A stretch of 64,000 nucleotides of DNA, from contig CAJFCV020000001.1 in NCBI GenBank assembly GCA_904066235.2, positions 4,960,001 through 5,024,000 of the forward strand, given 5' to 3'. Made by a program: the position numbers and the translations under genes. Source of the DNA: Bursaphelenchus xylophilus (lineage: Eukaryota; Nematoda; Chromadorea; Rhabditida; Aphelenchoididae). Under the pieces are notes generated by a model. It saw only the letters and a program-made list of their open reading frames with translations. It ran no database searches and had not been told where the DNA came from. Each line of letters begins with the position of its first letter. Positions within the stretch are counted from its first letter, which is position 1. This document shows positions 1 through 12,007 of the stretch, piece after piece.

Positions 1-694
1 ATTTTCATACGATAGAAGTCTTCTTCATCGGCTAGCTAAAAAAAATTATTTTTTGATAAACTTTGAGCTTACGGTAAAATTGTAGTGTTGGAAATAAAAA
101 TCATTGGCGTAGGGACTTCTGGGCGTCTGATCCCCGTAAAGTTCGATTCGAAGAGTCGCAAATTGGCCGTACTGTTTCGATAAAAGATGGATCAGTTCGT
201 TGCCGGCGTAGAAACTTGAGTTCTGAAATTTGGAAGTTCTCAAAATGCAGTTCAAAATTTTAGAAAATTGATTTGAAGATACAGATTATTTGCCAAATAA
301 TTTTGGGAAAAACCTATTACAGCCTTACTTTTCCTTACCTTTCCAAGTGCTCCAAATCCATTTTTGTACTCGTCCCAAGTCCGATTCCAAAATGGCTCGG
401 ATCCATCGACTCTTTGCTGGATGACCGTCCAACCTCCTCCGTAAGTTTCCTGATCGCAGAACACTTCAATTTTTTGATGATTGATGTCAACCGTCCTTAC
501 ACCACCAATCCTATCGCCGTCATTATAATGATCGCGGCAGTTTAACGGCTAAAATATTCAATTTTCAATTTGAAACTGCAAAAAATGTTAAAAAATATGA
601 ATGTTATTCGAAATAAATTTTAAAATAAACTTACGATGCCATTACAACAAGAAATTAGCAGAGTAACCGTGAAAGACCAGTTAATTAAGCTCAT
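1..694 (-). CDS. Secreted fibrinogen-related domain protein (5' part; runs off left edge)
   Basis: Predicted secreted lectin-like protein of the fibrinogen-related domain (FReD) family, whose members bind sugars or acetylated ligands outside the cell. Exons by eye: 694-635, 548-339, 222-73 and 35 to beyond base 1; all join in phase 0. Exon 1 codes a 20-residue hydrophobic leader starting MSLINWSF, read as a signal peptide. Exon 2 carries the FReD start (NCRDHYNDGDRIGGV), the hallmark GGGWTVIQQRVDGS and the W..Y..GFG block. Exon 3 continues with the N-E-x-I-H-L-L segment and NFT. Exon 4 starts LADEEDFYRMK, matching the family's 'DEADxYR' region. No collagen or coiled-coil spacer is seen between leader and FReD. 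The Ca-binding and ligand-pocket end lies outside the window. The start lies 240 bases below the stop of the transthyretin-like gene on the same strand. Confidence 0.88.
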
Positions 695-934
695 TAGCAC
701 TTGAAATGCCTTGATTTTCAGTCAAGAATCAATTGAAAAAAGGGACGCGAAAAAAATAAATTTTCTTATCAAAAGATCAAAAGACCTCTTGAATAATGTC
801 TATGTTCTCTGGAAAGTTCGCTTCTTGCATGTCCACTGACTCAGCTTCATTGTGAGAGTTCTTTACAGAGCTTTCATATTATAATAAAAATTAGTTTTAT
901 TTCGAATCAAAAATAATGTAGAGCAGACATTAGA

Positions 935-1483
935 TTATGCCGATCCAAGCTCAATTACTGTAGGATAATTCTGACCGGGCTCATCGTCAGTGTGGACTTG
1001 CCAAAAGGGAATTGTAACCCATAATTCGCGTGCCACTTGTGCTAAAATTAGACATAATATGTCTGTAGTTTGGGTGTTATTCTAACGCAGAGACTTTCAC
1101 TGCAAGAGCCCAACCCGCAACTTGTAGATTTTGATGAAACTCACAATGACATTTATGAAAAACTCGAAGGATTGGTTGGAATCCAACATATCCCATTTCA
1201 CTTCCATACAGCTCAAATCTACCGTCGTCACTGGTTACCGTTTTGTTCAGCAGATCGTAATCCTTGGCTGTGAAGGTGGGACCAACTGAATATTCATCCA
1301 AAAATTACCTTATGCCTTACTTTCAATGTCGTACAGTTCAACCATCCCGGCGATCGGATTTCCATCGCATTTTAGCTGCCCATTGACTTGGATATACCAA
1401 TTGCTCCTCAGGTTGAGACCGTCAAAAAAATCGGCATTCACCGTGAGGACAAGACACAAACCAAAGGCGATGATCTTTAACAT
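935..1483 (-). CDS. Transthyretin-like (TTR) family secreted protein
   Basis: Small secreted protein of the nematode transthyretin-like family; members are extracellular and mostly of unknown ligand. Three exons: 1483-1321, 1285-1145, 1041-935, giving about 136 aa, the usual family size. The leader MLKIIAFGLCLVLTVNA is followed by the mature domain: a first beta strand with NGQLKCDGNPIAGMVELYDI, then the DGRFELYGSE block, the hydrophobic PILRVFHKCH segment with its Cys, and the closing strand ending in VIELGSA. Exon 2 end was set at a GTGAGT donor because only that keeps the last exon in frame. The first intron is only 35 nt (1286-1320). Known for the family: Cys pair near the two ends of the domain. 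Inferred: possible operon with the downstream fibrinogen-domain gene. Confidence 0.85.
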
Positions 1484-1765
1484 GGTTTAAGTCATGTTTT
1501 GTAGAACCCTTTAGAGGTGTTTATATAACGAACTGATTGGGCTGACATTTACTAACGGTCCTAGTCATAAAACTCATAAGTCGGCAGTTCATTATGATTC
1601 AGAATTTAGTTGATTCACTCGTTCTCGGAGAACATTCTACGCTTTATAGGACCATAAATGGCCTAACTCTCAGAGCTCGAAGAAATGATCTTCGGTAAAA
1701 GAAGTGCCTTTTCCAAAAAAAATGTTTATTCAAATTAAAAGTAAAGCCAAGAGATTCCAACTCTT

Positions 1766-2686
1766 TTAGGGCCTATTAATCGATGCCAACAAAGTTCCTT
1801 CACCGCCAGCGGCATTAACTCCTGGCGCAAAATTGCCGGGAGAATTAGGGGCAAATTGATTGTTTTGGAATTGATCCGGAGGCGGTGGGGGATTTGCCAT
1901 ATTTGGACTCGGAGAGACGGCCATTTCTCTGATGCCCGGAGGCAACGGAGAATTTGGAGTGCCAGGAGAGGTGGGGGAAAGCGCTGGATTTTGGGCCATA
2001 AGACTGGGCGTGATCACAGCTGGAGACCTATTGCCATCCAATGGGGTTCCTGGCATACGACCTGCAGCCGAAGGGTCTTCGGTACTGAAATTGCAGAGAA
2101 TAATGGAAATTATTTTATGACAAGATCCAAAAAATAATTTTTACATGATCTGTCAGCAGCATCCAAAAAAGTCAAAAATAAAAAATGGTCCAAAAAATTT
2201 CCCCCTTATAGTAATGTGTTAGTCAACTTACTCGATAGTTGCCAGACTCTCAACCCAATCGCCCTCCAAGTGTTTCTCAATCTCCTTCTCATCCATCAGC
2301 TTGAAGATCTTGCGAAGTCTCTCCGAACTCAGAATACGCCTATCGCATTGGCCAAGGTAGACCAGGGTGATCAGAAGAGAGCCAACGAATGTCTAAGGTA
2401 GGCTTAGAAATAAGAAACGGAAAGCATTCTTCCGCACAGTGCGAAAAATTCGAAAGAGAACTTTGCACTGTGCAAAAAAAGCGAAAAAGTCATTGCACAG
2501 CGCGAAAATAAAAAAATCCAAAGGTCTGCACAGTGCAAAACGATGAAATAAATATTCAAAACCCACAATAATTGAGACGATCACAGTGTGTGTGATCAGA
2601 TGCTCTCCAGGTCCATAGCCAAGATCCCATGCCTCGAGGCTCTGTTTGGATCCACTGGGCGGCAGGAATAAGTACTTTTGGACCAT
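1766..2686 (-). CDS. Single-pass membrane protein with Pro-rich tail, unknown family
   Basis: Not a family I recognise. Three exons fit: 2686-2567, 2392-2232 and 2084-1766, making about 199 aa. The N-terminal part has no clear leader. Residues about 30-52 form one hydrophobic helix (HTVIVSIITFVGSLLITL), followed by CDRRILSS and a charged stretch (KIFKLMDEKEIEKHLEGDW) that could be a cytoplasmic juxtamembrane helix. The last exon is Pro/Ser/Asn-rich (repeats of SPxxPGTP, PPPPPDQF), probably disordered, and ends with TAA. The start is uncertain: the ATG at 2686 follows a weak possible acceptor (CTTGAAG), so another upstream exon is possible. Exon 1 uses a GTGGGT donor. Inter-exon DNA at 2434-2536 holds three copies of the palindrome GCACWGTGC. 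Confidence 0.6.
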
Positions 2687-3249
2687 TCTTCAAGTCAAAA
2701 GTGAACGAAAATGACCGGAAATTTTTAAAAATTTTTATTGTCACAATTTTTGGGAAACTTTGAATTGATTTTTCATCCAAATTTATTCTAATTTTTTGAG
2801 ATTTTTCAAATTTTTTTCAAACAATGCCAAGTACAATATAAAAAATTATTTATTTTTTTTTGCAATTTCAACGCGATTTTTACATTGTAAAAAGACAAAA
2901 AAAGGAAGAGTATTCAAATACAATTGGGAGAGTATACAAATATATTGAAACCCATGAACAATATTTTTGGAGAGGAAATTGGAACAACAACGGAGATCAT
3001 CAAAAAAATATAAATTTGATTATTATAACAAGAAGAGAACCGATTGAAAACTCGTTGTGAACAAGATTCAATTCTATACAATCGTATTTTAGGAGAAAAA
3101 AATTTCAAAAATTACCCCTATTTCGGATTAAATTTGAGGAAATTCCTATGGAAAACAAATTGTTTAGCCGTTAGACAGTAGTGTAATAGACTCTGTGTGT
3201 TACTTGCACCGAATTTTTTTGGGTTTTCCCTTATTTTCCAAAAAAAATT

Positions 3250-3332
3250 CTCGATTTTCGACAAGCCTCGCAAAAATCATCAAAAAATCAGAAAGATCCC
3301 AAAAATCTTGCGATTTTTTGTCGAAAATCGAG
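3250..3332. repeat. Inverted repeat, 15-bp arms
   Basis: CTCGATTTTCGACAA at 3250-3264 is the exact reverse complement of 3318-3332, with a loop of about 53 bases that itself contains CGCAAAAATC/GATTTTTTG-like pairs. It lies between two minus-strand genes. It could be a structured transcript end or a tiny foldback repeat; no gene is implied. Confidence 0.55.
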
Positions 3333-3502
3333 GAATAATGGCCCGAATTGATGGTAAAAGACCGTGAACAACAGCTTGGTATTGTTTACTGGAGAGAAAA
3401 AATCGAAAAAAAATATTTTACACTGATTTGCGGACCGAAATCGCCGGAGAAAGTGAGGAGATTGGGGCTGGGAAATTGCGGGGATTCGGTCCATTACCGG
3501 GT

Positions 3503-4781
3503 TTACAACTGGCCACTGGCGAGGCCGGCCAAAACGGCGACCGCAATGCTCTCGTTTTCGGTGAGATCGCGGAACTTTTTGGGCAGCTGGCTTCGGGCTC
3601 CGTTCAGCAGCATCTCCATCAGCTTCGCCTTCTTCGGGCTGATCCCGTTCTTGCCGTTCGCCGCCCTTTTCGTCGGTCTTTTCGGGGTCTCCATCGATTT
3701 TCGGGGCTTCTTTTTCGGGGTCTCCATCAACGGAATGGCGTGTCCATCAATCGAATCCGTCGACGAATTGCTGGAGGCGGGAGTGAGGGTGGAGGAAGAC
3801 TTGAGACTTTGCGGGGTCGCGTCCGACTTCTCGCTGACATCACTCACGTTGAACACCTTTGGCGGTGGGGTTTCGGCCTCGATGGAGGAGGGGGATCCGT
3901 CGCTGAAGCCGGTGTCTCGATCCGATGAGGTCGCCTTCGATTCCTCGACGTGGCATTGCATGGGGGAGGCGGATGAGGCCGGCGTAAGGGAGGTCAAAGG
4001 CGGGGACATCCACTGGGGATGGGCGGGGGCTCGGGATTCGGTCTGAAGATAAAGAATTGGTCAAAACTTTGTGATAAAAATGATCAAAAATAATTTTCAG
4101 GTCTCTAAAGAAACCCTGAACTTCTCAAAATTGTTCTTTTAAAGTTCAGCGTACCTCCACAAACCGTTCAATCATCAAAAAATACTGTAATTCGCTTCAA
4201 AAAAATGAAAATTTTTGATAATTAAAATTGCAAACAATATTCAGATACTTATATAACCTAAATTTGTATTTTATTTATACTAAACACCTATGCAATACTT
4301 TTCACACACAAGACCAACCGCTCAACTGTTCAGACCCCCAAAGCCTTACCGTTTCATGTCCGTGGAGGCTCTTCTCTTCCGCGCAATGATCCGGCGTCAA
4401 CGGAGCGTTGCGGAACGAGCTCTGCAGCATGCTCGAAGTGGGGGTGGTCAACGCCGAGGACGCCTGCACGGCCGCAGCGAGCATTTGCTTCTGCTGGAAG
4501 TCCAACAACTGCTGAATGTGTTGCCGTTGCGCCTCTTGATGCAAAAGTTGCTGCAACTCGTTGAACACTTGTTTGTTCTGTGGTTGTGGGGCCGGCTTTT
4601 GTTGGGTTTGTTGCTGGAGTTGCTGGTGTCGTTGCAGCATGGCTAGGGCGGCCGGCAGATTCCACTGTTGGGTGGGTTGGGAGGGCTGCCCGGAGGGCAG
4701 ATTTTGAGGCAAAGCGGTCGGAAATAGCATCGTGGAGGGGTCGGGATGCGGAGAAGAGGAGGTTTGTGGCTTTGGAATGGC
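3503..4781 (-). CDS. 3' exons of a Gln-rich, probably nuclear protein
   Basis: Two joined exons, 4781-4350 (432 nt) and 4042-3503 (540 nt with stop), both bordered by good splice signals; 5' exons lie upstream at higher coordinates and were not securely found. The first exon is strongly Gln-rich (QRHQQLQQQTQQ; ELQQLLHQEAQRQHIQQLL), like activation or oligomerisation regions of transcription factors. The second is Ser/Thr/Pro-rich, then has a basic segment (METPKKKPRKSMETPKRP, KKAK) that would serve as a nuclear localisation signal, then a hydrophobic C-terminal block ending LAGLASGQL. No DNA-binding domain is visible in these exons. The isolated exon at 21188-21358 ends in phase 0 and would join exon 4781-4350 in frame, but with a 16 kb intron; that link is only a hypothesis. 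Nuclear role is inferred from composition. Confidence 0.7.
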
Positions 4782-4789
4782 CTGAAATT

Positions 4790-7700
4790 ACATGGGTAAG
4801 AAAAAAAAACTGAGAAAAAATTTTAAAATTCAAAAGAACCGCGAAAAATGGCCAAAAAATAAAATTTTAGGTAACAAATTTCAAATTCAGATGTGTATAG
4901 AAGTAAAAAAAGAGGGATTATGGAAAAGACAGCACGAAGAACAATATTTGATACTTGCTTCATCTAAATTAAGTCAAAAATCCCCTTAATTTCTCTTTCA
5001 ACCCCTTAGATTTCCCTTCAATTTATTTTTCATGTCCCTCAGATGTTTCTTAATCCTGCTGCAACCCCTCAGCCATGCAGACACCCATTTATCTTCAATC
5101 TACGTATGAATTTGTCCGAGTCCAAGAAAATAATTTTTCTCTGCGAAACATTTTTTTCTGTCAAAAATCGGTGCAGAAAATCCGCACGGATAAAGGAGTC
5201 TTTGGACGCGGCAATTACGCCATTGACCTTACACCTGCAATTGTTTTGAGGCGAGGGATCGAGGATTTTCGAGGCAAAAACTAAATGGAACTCGCGGAAA
5301 TTTGAATGAAACATGGGAAAGGGAGAGAGAAAAGGGAGAAAACAGGTGGGGAAAGACGTTTGGAGGAAAAATTATTCATTTGAATGATTCCTCAAGTCAT
5401 CTCAGAGCTTCATAGATAATTTTGGGAGCATTAAACAGCTTTCCATCAGATTAGTCATCAAAATATATTGGAATTAAAAAAATAGATATCTTTTTGGTCA
5501 AATGAGAAAAAAATCTTTGAGAGGCTGATTTACAACAATTTTTTTAGGTGTAAAAGACCGTTTGATAAACGACTGAGTCAATAATTTAATAGGAATAGTC
5601 ATCAAAATATTGACTAATTTTATCGAAAATGTTTTTTTTTTTATCAAAAAGTGTAATAAATTTTGAAAAAATTTTCCCCATATCCATATCGAATATCCTC
5701 TACTAATCTCTCAACAGAGCCCGCAGAATCTTTACAATACTTTTGACGACGCTATAAAAACTCCAAACTCAAATCTCAGCTACAGTAATGTCGCAATAAG
5801 AAAAATAAAAAAAGCATAAAATGACGGAGAAAAAAAACTAATATGATATTGCGAATGGTACGAAACGGCGACGGTTCCCAATCATAACACCGCAACGATT
5901 TCCCAACCCGCCAGTCATTACACCGCCATCTTCGGGTTTATAAATTGATAAAACGATGGAAGAAGGGAAGAAGAGTTATAGCGCCACGTCAACGCCCTTT
6001 TAGGCGAACAGAAACCTTTACTTCGAACGGGGCTTAGCCAGTAATTCGGGCGATTTTTGAGGGAAATTTTCAAAAAAAAACTTTTTTTAATGAAAAAATG
6101 AAGGAATTTTGGGGAAAGTCAAAGAATTTGAGGAAATTTACTAAAGAATAAAGGTCAACAAAGTTGATGATTGGAAATTTGGGCGACGATTTCATCATGA
6201 AAAACGTTATCTGTGAAATTGAAAAAATTTGTAGGTCATAAGACAACTTAAGACAAAAAATTCTTGACCCGTCACATGGTGAAAACTGGGTAAAATTAAT
6301 TAAATTTAGCTTAAGATTTTATAAGACGTAAACTAAAAGAATTTTCAGCTTTAAAAATGCCAAAAATTAATATTTTTTGCAATTTTTGAAATCGAAAAAT
6401 TCGCAAGTAAACTGCAAAAAAGTTTTGACTGAATTTTCTCATTTTGCAAATCCATCGAAAATAAAAGCTCTCCAGTAAAGTTCAGGTGCCGTGGAGAAAC
6501 GTTTTTGCGAATAAACGAACAACAAAAGTGAACGTGATAATAGGAAGATGGACATTAGAAACGGGAGATTTAACAAAACATAACAAAAAAGATAAGAAAA
6601 TTCCATTATTGAGAGTTCCCAATGTAACCAACCGACGTCAATCTGGAAAAGGAAAAGGCGTGATCCCAATTTTTTTTATTGAAAAAATTTAAAAATTTGC
6701 TTAATTTTGAAAAAAAAATTAAAGAAAATCAAAAAAAAAATATCAAATTTTAACTAAAAATAAAAGCAGCCGCCCAGAGACGGTAGCTTTTAGATCGACT
6801 AAAAATAATTTCGAGAAAAAACCCTAAGGGCAGATAGATCGTATGACCTTTTTTCCTTCTCCTTTAATGCGATGTCAATGTTTCTCACTGATTTTTTCAC
6901 TAGAAAACACTAACTAAATGAGTAAGAAAACAAAATTCTGAAGTCTCCCATGTCAAAAGGAACAACTTTAAACTCGCCAAAATATTTTGAAAATGACCCC
7001 AAATCTCGCCATTCCCCGTCTTCCGCTTCCAAAACCCCTCCCCCATGCCCTCGCGAACCCGATCGGAAAAGATCATGTGCTCCCCAGACATAAGAGCTCG
7101 CCCCGAGGGCCTGTTTATAAAGTGCTGATTATCAGTCGGAAGCAGGGAAAAAAAGTTGTTTGTCTCCGAGTTTCAAAACTCGAGTGTAAGGCTTTTGGAG
7201 AGAGAGTTTCAAAGATTATGGGGGGCCGATTACTTTGCAAGCCGCTTCAGAATTGTGATGTGGGATTTGTGGTCACAAAAAAATAAAAAAAATTGATTTT
7301 TTTGGCAGAGGCATCAAAAAAAAAATAAAAGTTCTCCAAATTTCCGGTGGGAATTTTGAAACAATTGATAAGAAAGGTTGGTAAACATATTGCTACATGA
7401 TAAAAAGTTAAAATACGGAGCAATCCATCAATTTTATAACTCAAAAATCATCAGTTTTCGCCCTTTTAATGGCTTGTTTACCCCAAATTTCCACGTCTTC
7501 GACTGTTTACAGTAATTTTATCGCTACGTTTCCAATTCCCACAAAACAGACATTTTTCTGCAACTACTCGAATACAAAGGCCTTCGTTTCGCCGCTAAAA
7601 CGAATTTAAACAGGATTTTTGGCCGTCAAAAGACTTAAAATTTGGCCAAAAAACGTAAAAATTTAAGAAAATTTTGATTAAAAATCCGAAAATTCGTCTG

Positions 7701-10700
7701 GCTCTTGTTTCGCGACATACAAAAAGCAATAAAAAATGGGTGAATAAGACGATGAATCAGCGAATATTTTTTTTATGTTTTAATAGACAAAGTTTTTTGA
7801 TAGGCTCCGGGAAATGGGGGCTGGGAAAGGATCGAATGATAACAAAAAAGGGGGAGTCTGGGGGGAAAGAGCTGATAAACGAAAAGTTTTTGGTTTTCGG
7901 AGAGAAGTCGCGATTGGTAATCTTTGATACTACCATAAGCTAGTCGTAAACAGTAGTAGTTTTTTTGTGAAAGCAAAAATTTGACGAGAAAATTGATTTT
8001 TGCAGACAAAGCCAAAAATTTGTGTTTTTTCAGATATTGCTAGCAAAATTTGATATAAAAATTCGTTGAAAATTTTAGCATTAAGTTCTCTAACCTCTTT
8101 GATAGCTCTCAACGATCGTTTTGAACCCAAGTTTCTATAGTTTTTCCTCTATCATCCCACTTTTTCATCGGAAAAGAGAGATTCGGGTTTGATCAGCGAA
8201 ATGATGACATTTCGCGCGCACTCCGCAACCTTGGTCTGATAAAACAAACCAGATGACCTTAACAAAGTAACCTTAAACTTGTCAGAAGCGCGTCTGTTCG
8301 CGCGAAATTTATGAAAGGTTGAGTAAACGCTGGCAGATGGGGCCAAATCGGCGAAAGGAGTGATTGAGGGGGCAGATAGGTAAACAGAAATTTTAGAAAT
8401 GACTCTGTAACGTTTGTAAACGACCTTTCTACAATGGAATTTATGAATTTTCAACTTAAAATGAGGTTATTTATCGAAAATTCTCCAAAAAACGACCTTC
8501 TCCTTCGAAGGTCCCGGTTTTTTACCATTTTGACCCGATATTATTAACTAAAACGCTTTTCAAACAAGTTTGCGTGACATGAGAGCCCCTGCTTCCCCCC
8601 ACAAAATCCCCCTCATCCATTTTATTAACCCCTAAAAACCGAAAAAGCCCGATCCGCCGTATCAAAGCGACCGCAGCGAAAAGCGCACTCCATCTTCGGC
8701 GTTTTAATCAAGATAACCATGTAATGGGTTATTCAATATGCGTAACACAGCGAGCTTTAATGGCCCTCGATAAAACGGCTGTTTGGCTGTTTTGCGCTTG
8801 TAAACCCCCAAACAGCGGTGACAACTGTTTGTTTATGCAAATTACGCAAAACAAAAGGCAATATGATTAATCCTGGGTGTAGTGGGGTCTTGTGGACAGA
8901 CAAAAAGAGAATTTTAAGAGGCAATTAGAATTTTTTGGGTACTTTTTAAGATATTAATATTGTTTTATAGAACTGACATCTGAAGGAAAAGGAAATCGAG
9001 CAGACATGTGGGATAGGTTAATTCGATAAAAATACGAACTTGTGACAGCTCCTTCGAAGAAAGAGCCCGTCAAATTTAATTTTTTCAAAGCCAATACCAC
9101 TCGTAATTCATTAGCATTTAGATTTTTCAAAATTTTTTTATTCTGCACTGTGCAGCACCAAAAAGATTCTGACTGCACTGTGCAATCCGAAGATATTACA
9201 ATTGCAGTTCGCTAAACCTTTTTAGAGACCGGAAAACCCGGCGATAAGAAAGTTCCACACGTGATTCACAAAACACACACGGTCTATAACTCTTCCATGA
9301 CTAATCGCACTGTGCAATGACTGATTTCGCCGTCAGAAATCACCCAAAACCCCGAAAAAATCGTACGGTCCGTACCTCGAATGCACTTTTAAGCAAAACA
9401 AATCCCCCCATCCGAACAGAGGGAAACGCTAAGCACCGAAAAAGCGCGGAATGTTTTGCGGAAACCCAACAGCGACAGACGTTTTTAAGACCGAAGACAA
9501 AGAGCGCAAAGGGAGAAAAGGGTCTTGCGCGAACAGAAAACGCGTTGTTGCGCGCGGAATGGGATGGGAGAATGATTCGATTCCTCTTTATTCCGACATG
9601 AATTTTCCCCAATTTTCAGCAAATGTTTCGTGCAAATGCACTTTGGATTTTGCTGGTTTTCGAATCAGAGCAAAAATTGCTTGTTGATAGTTTGGGTGAA
9701 TGTTTTTGGGGGCTAAACAGTAATTGTCGAACAAAAAGTGTTTTTCTTGCAAAAAATTAAGTTTTGAAATTTATCGCGGTGCAAAAATTTAAAATTCACT
9801 GTAATGGTAAAACAAACGATACATTTTTTTGGTAAAATACGCTACAATTAACGTACAAGATACTATATCATCTAGTTTTATCACCAAAAAAATAAGTGCA
9901 ATTTCACGTTTTCTTATTGCACTGTGCGGTAAAAAATAAAATTTGGTTTCTTGAAAAATCAAGTAATTGTTTTGAGTCATATATCGCCAACAATAGTTTA
10001 GAATTTACGTTGTGCCATGCCAGTACTTTGGAGGTCCAAAAAATGTTCACTGCACAGTGTAATGAGCTCTCAAAGTTCCACTGCACAGTGCAATCAGCAA
10101 AAACGCTTGATCTTTTTAAAATACGAGATTAGAGAAGTGAAACATCATAAATGTAAGCTTTGTAATAATTTCTTAGAGGCAGAATCAAATGAATAAAGAG
10201 GAAACTCTAACGTTAATTCGAATTTTCGATTAAAAAATCCCGTTTTCTGTCAAAAACTCGGGAAATTTGCCGAAAATTTAATCGAAAACTGACGACTCCA
10301 TCCCAAATCCTCATTCAAATCCCAAAAATCCGCCCGTCTTCCCCGATCGAAACCCCCATTTTTCCTCTGCAAAAACCGAAAATCCAGCCCCGAAACGAGA
10401 GATGGAAAAAGGGATCGAAAATCGCGAAACCCCCCTTTCTTTTTCCTATTCAATTTCTGAATCCAAACCTCCATTAAACCTGAACTAAGGGCGAGGAGAG
10501 AGAAATCCTTCTTCCTCCTCATCGTGAAGGGAAGAAGAAGAAGATGGAGATCAAGGTCTCCAAAAAAGATTGGGAAATTCGGACGAAATGGGAAGCGCAC
10601 CGTGCACTCCACATTTTTTTTTGATTTTTGGGGAGGAGGGTAGGAAATGGTAGAAAAAAATGCGAAAAATGGAACTAAAGACGGTGACAAAAAAATTTTT

Positions 10701-12007
10701 TTTTTGGAAAAGTCGCGCACTCCAGACGTTTTTACGAGCGCCTTCCCATCTGTCAACCGTCTCGTTTTATTTACAAAAAAAAGTTCGGAGAAAAAAGTGC
10801 TTTGGGGTGGTTTCCAGACAGTATTGAATTCCATCGCGCATCGGTTTTATTGCCCTATTGTTCCGGGAAAGCGGACAGAAAGAAGGTGAATGGAGGGGTG
10901 TAGAAAGTTCCGTAAGGGCGGAAACTAGAGAGTCTTTGTCCTAACCGACTAAATTTTAGAGACAAAAAGAACGAAAAATAAGCAGACCTTTGAATAATTT
11001 AGTCATTTTTTGGTCAAAAATCTCAAAATTTTCGAAAAAATAGTAAATTTCTTTGCCTAAAAAATGAGAAAGCGCCAGATTATGCTATCTGATGGGCTAA
11101 ATACTACTCTATTTCATCTTCCCCATCCATTAAAACGCCGTTTTCTCCACTTTTCGGCCCAGAAAATGTACGAAAAGGCATCAAAAAGCGGCCTCTAATT
11201 TTAGCCTCACAATACATCAAACTCAAAACTTGAATTGTTTACATCGCCGACGATAACACTGTTTTGCAAATTCTGTCGAAATCCCCGGACCCAGGAGACG
11301 AAAAGGGCTGCAGAGAAAAGAGGGAAAGGGAGTGCAACACATGTCTTTCTGACGTGATTTTGAAACTTTGATGAGATTTCCCATACAAACTGAAGAGTTT
11401 GTAAAGCAATTAGCGGCTCTAACGAGTCGGGAAGTCATTTTGGAAGGCTTAGAAATTGTTGCTAAACTTTTGAAACTTTAAAAAATAATTGTGCACAGTA
11501 TGGCAAAAAAAATTTTTTGAAATTTTTTAAATTTGTTTAAATTAAGAAATGCTAAATGCAATTAGGGGCTCCTCAGTGCTCGCAGCACGCCAATTTGTCT
11601 AAACATAAAAAATGGAAAAAAAATTGATCGAGTCAAGTCTCTCCCCGGCCATTTTGGACAACTGTTCCTCTCCGCAGAAACACCGTAATAAAACGGCAGA
11701 AAATAACAGCATCAATGCAGAAAGAATCAGAATATGCAGAATCAATGCAGAGAAATCAAAAAGTGAACAAAAAAGACAGACAAAAAAAAATTTTCTGCCG
11801 AGTTAGGCGGCCTTTTTCAAAATTAATATTTTAGTGTGTCAATTTGGATGAACGGTAACTTTTTTTTGGGGGTGAAAGTTTAGGATGTTTTCTTATGGAA
11901 TTGTAGCAAATTGCTTCAGCTTTCAAATGGTACTTCGATTTTTATCATATCGTCGCTTTACGTGGAGGTACGCTTCAAAAACTGAAATTAAGGATTTTTT
12001 AATTTAG
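4790..12007. other. Gene-poor AT-rich stretch
   Basis: I see no convincing coding region here on either strand. Open frames are short, Phe/Lys-rich and lack paired splice sites or family motifs. Many A/T runs are present. The block at about 8590-8880 is less AT-rich and more complex than its surroundings and could be conserved regulatory DNA. Six exact copies of the palindrome GCACWGTGC fall between 9145 and 10091. Confidence 0.5.

Noticed and set aside
1101..1144. Extension of TTR-like exon 2 to later donors (FHKCHCEFHQNLQ...)
   Set aside because: Donors at about 1121 and 1100 put the clearly homologous last exon out of frame; only the GTGAGT donor at 1144 keeps it.
1..1483. A fusion gene joining the TTR-like and fibrinogen domains
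   Set aside because: The TTR-like protein has its own stop at 935 and the FReD gene has its own signal-peptide exon at 694-635.
10250..10834. Long open frame (194 codons) on the minus strand
   Set aside because: Phe/Lys/Ser-rich with runs from A/T homopolymers, overlaps an open frame on the other strand, no splice sites, leader or family motif.
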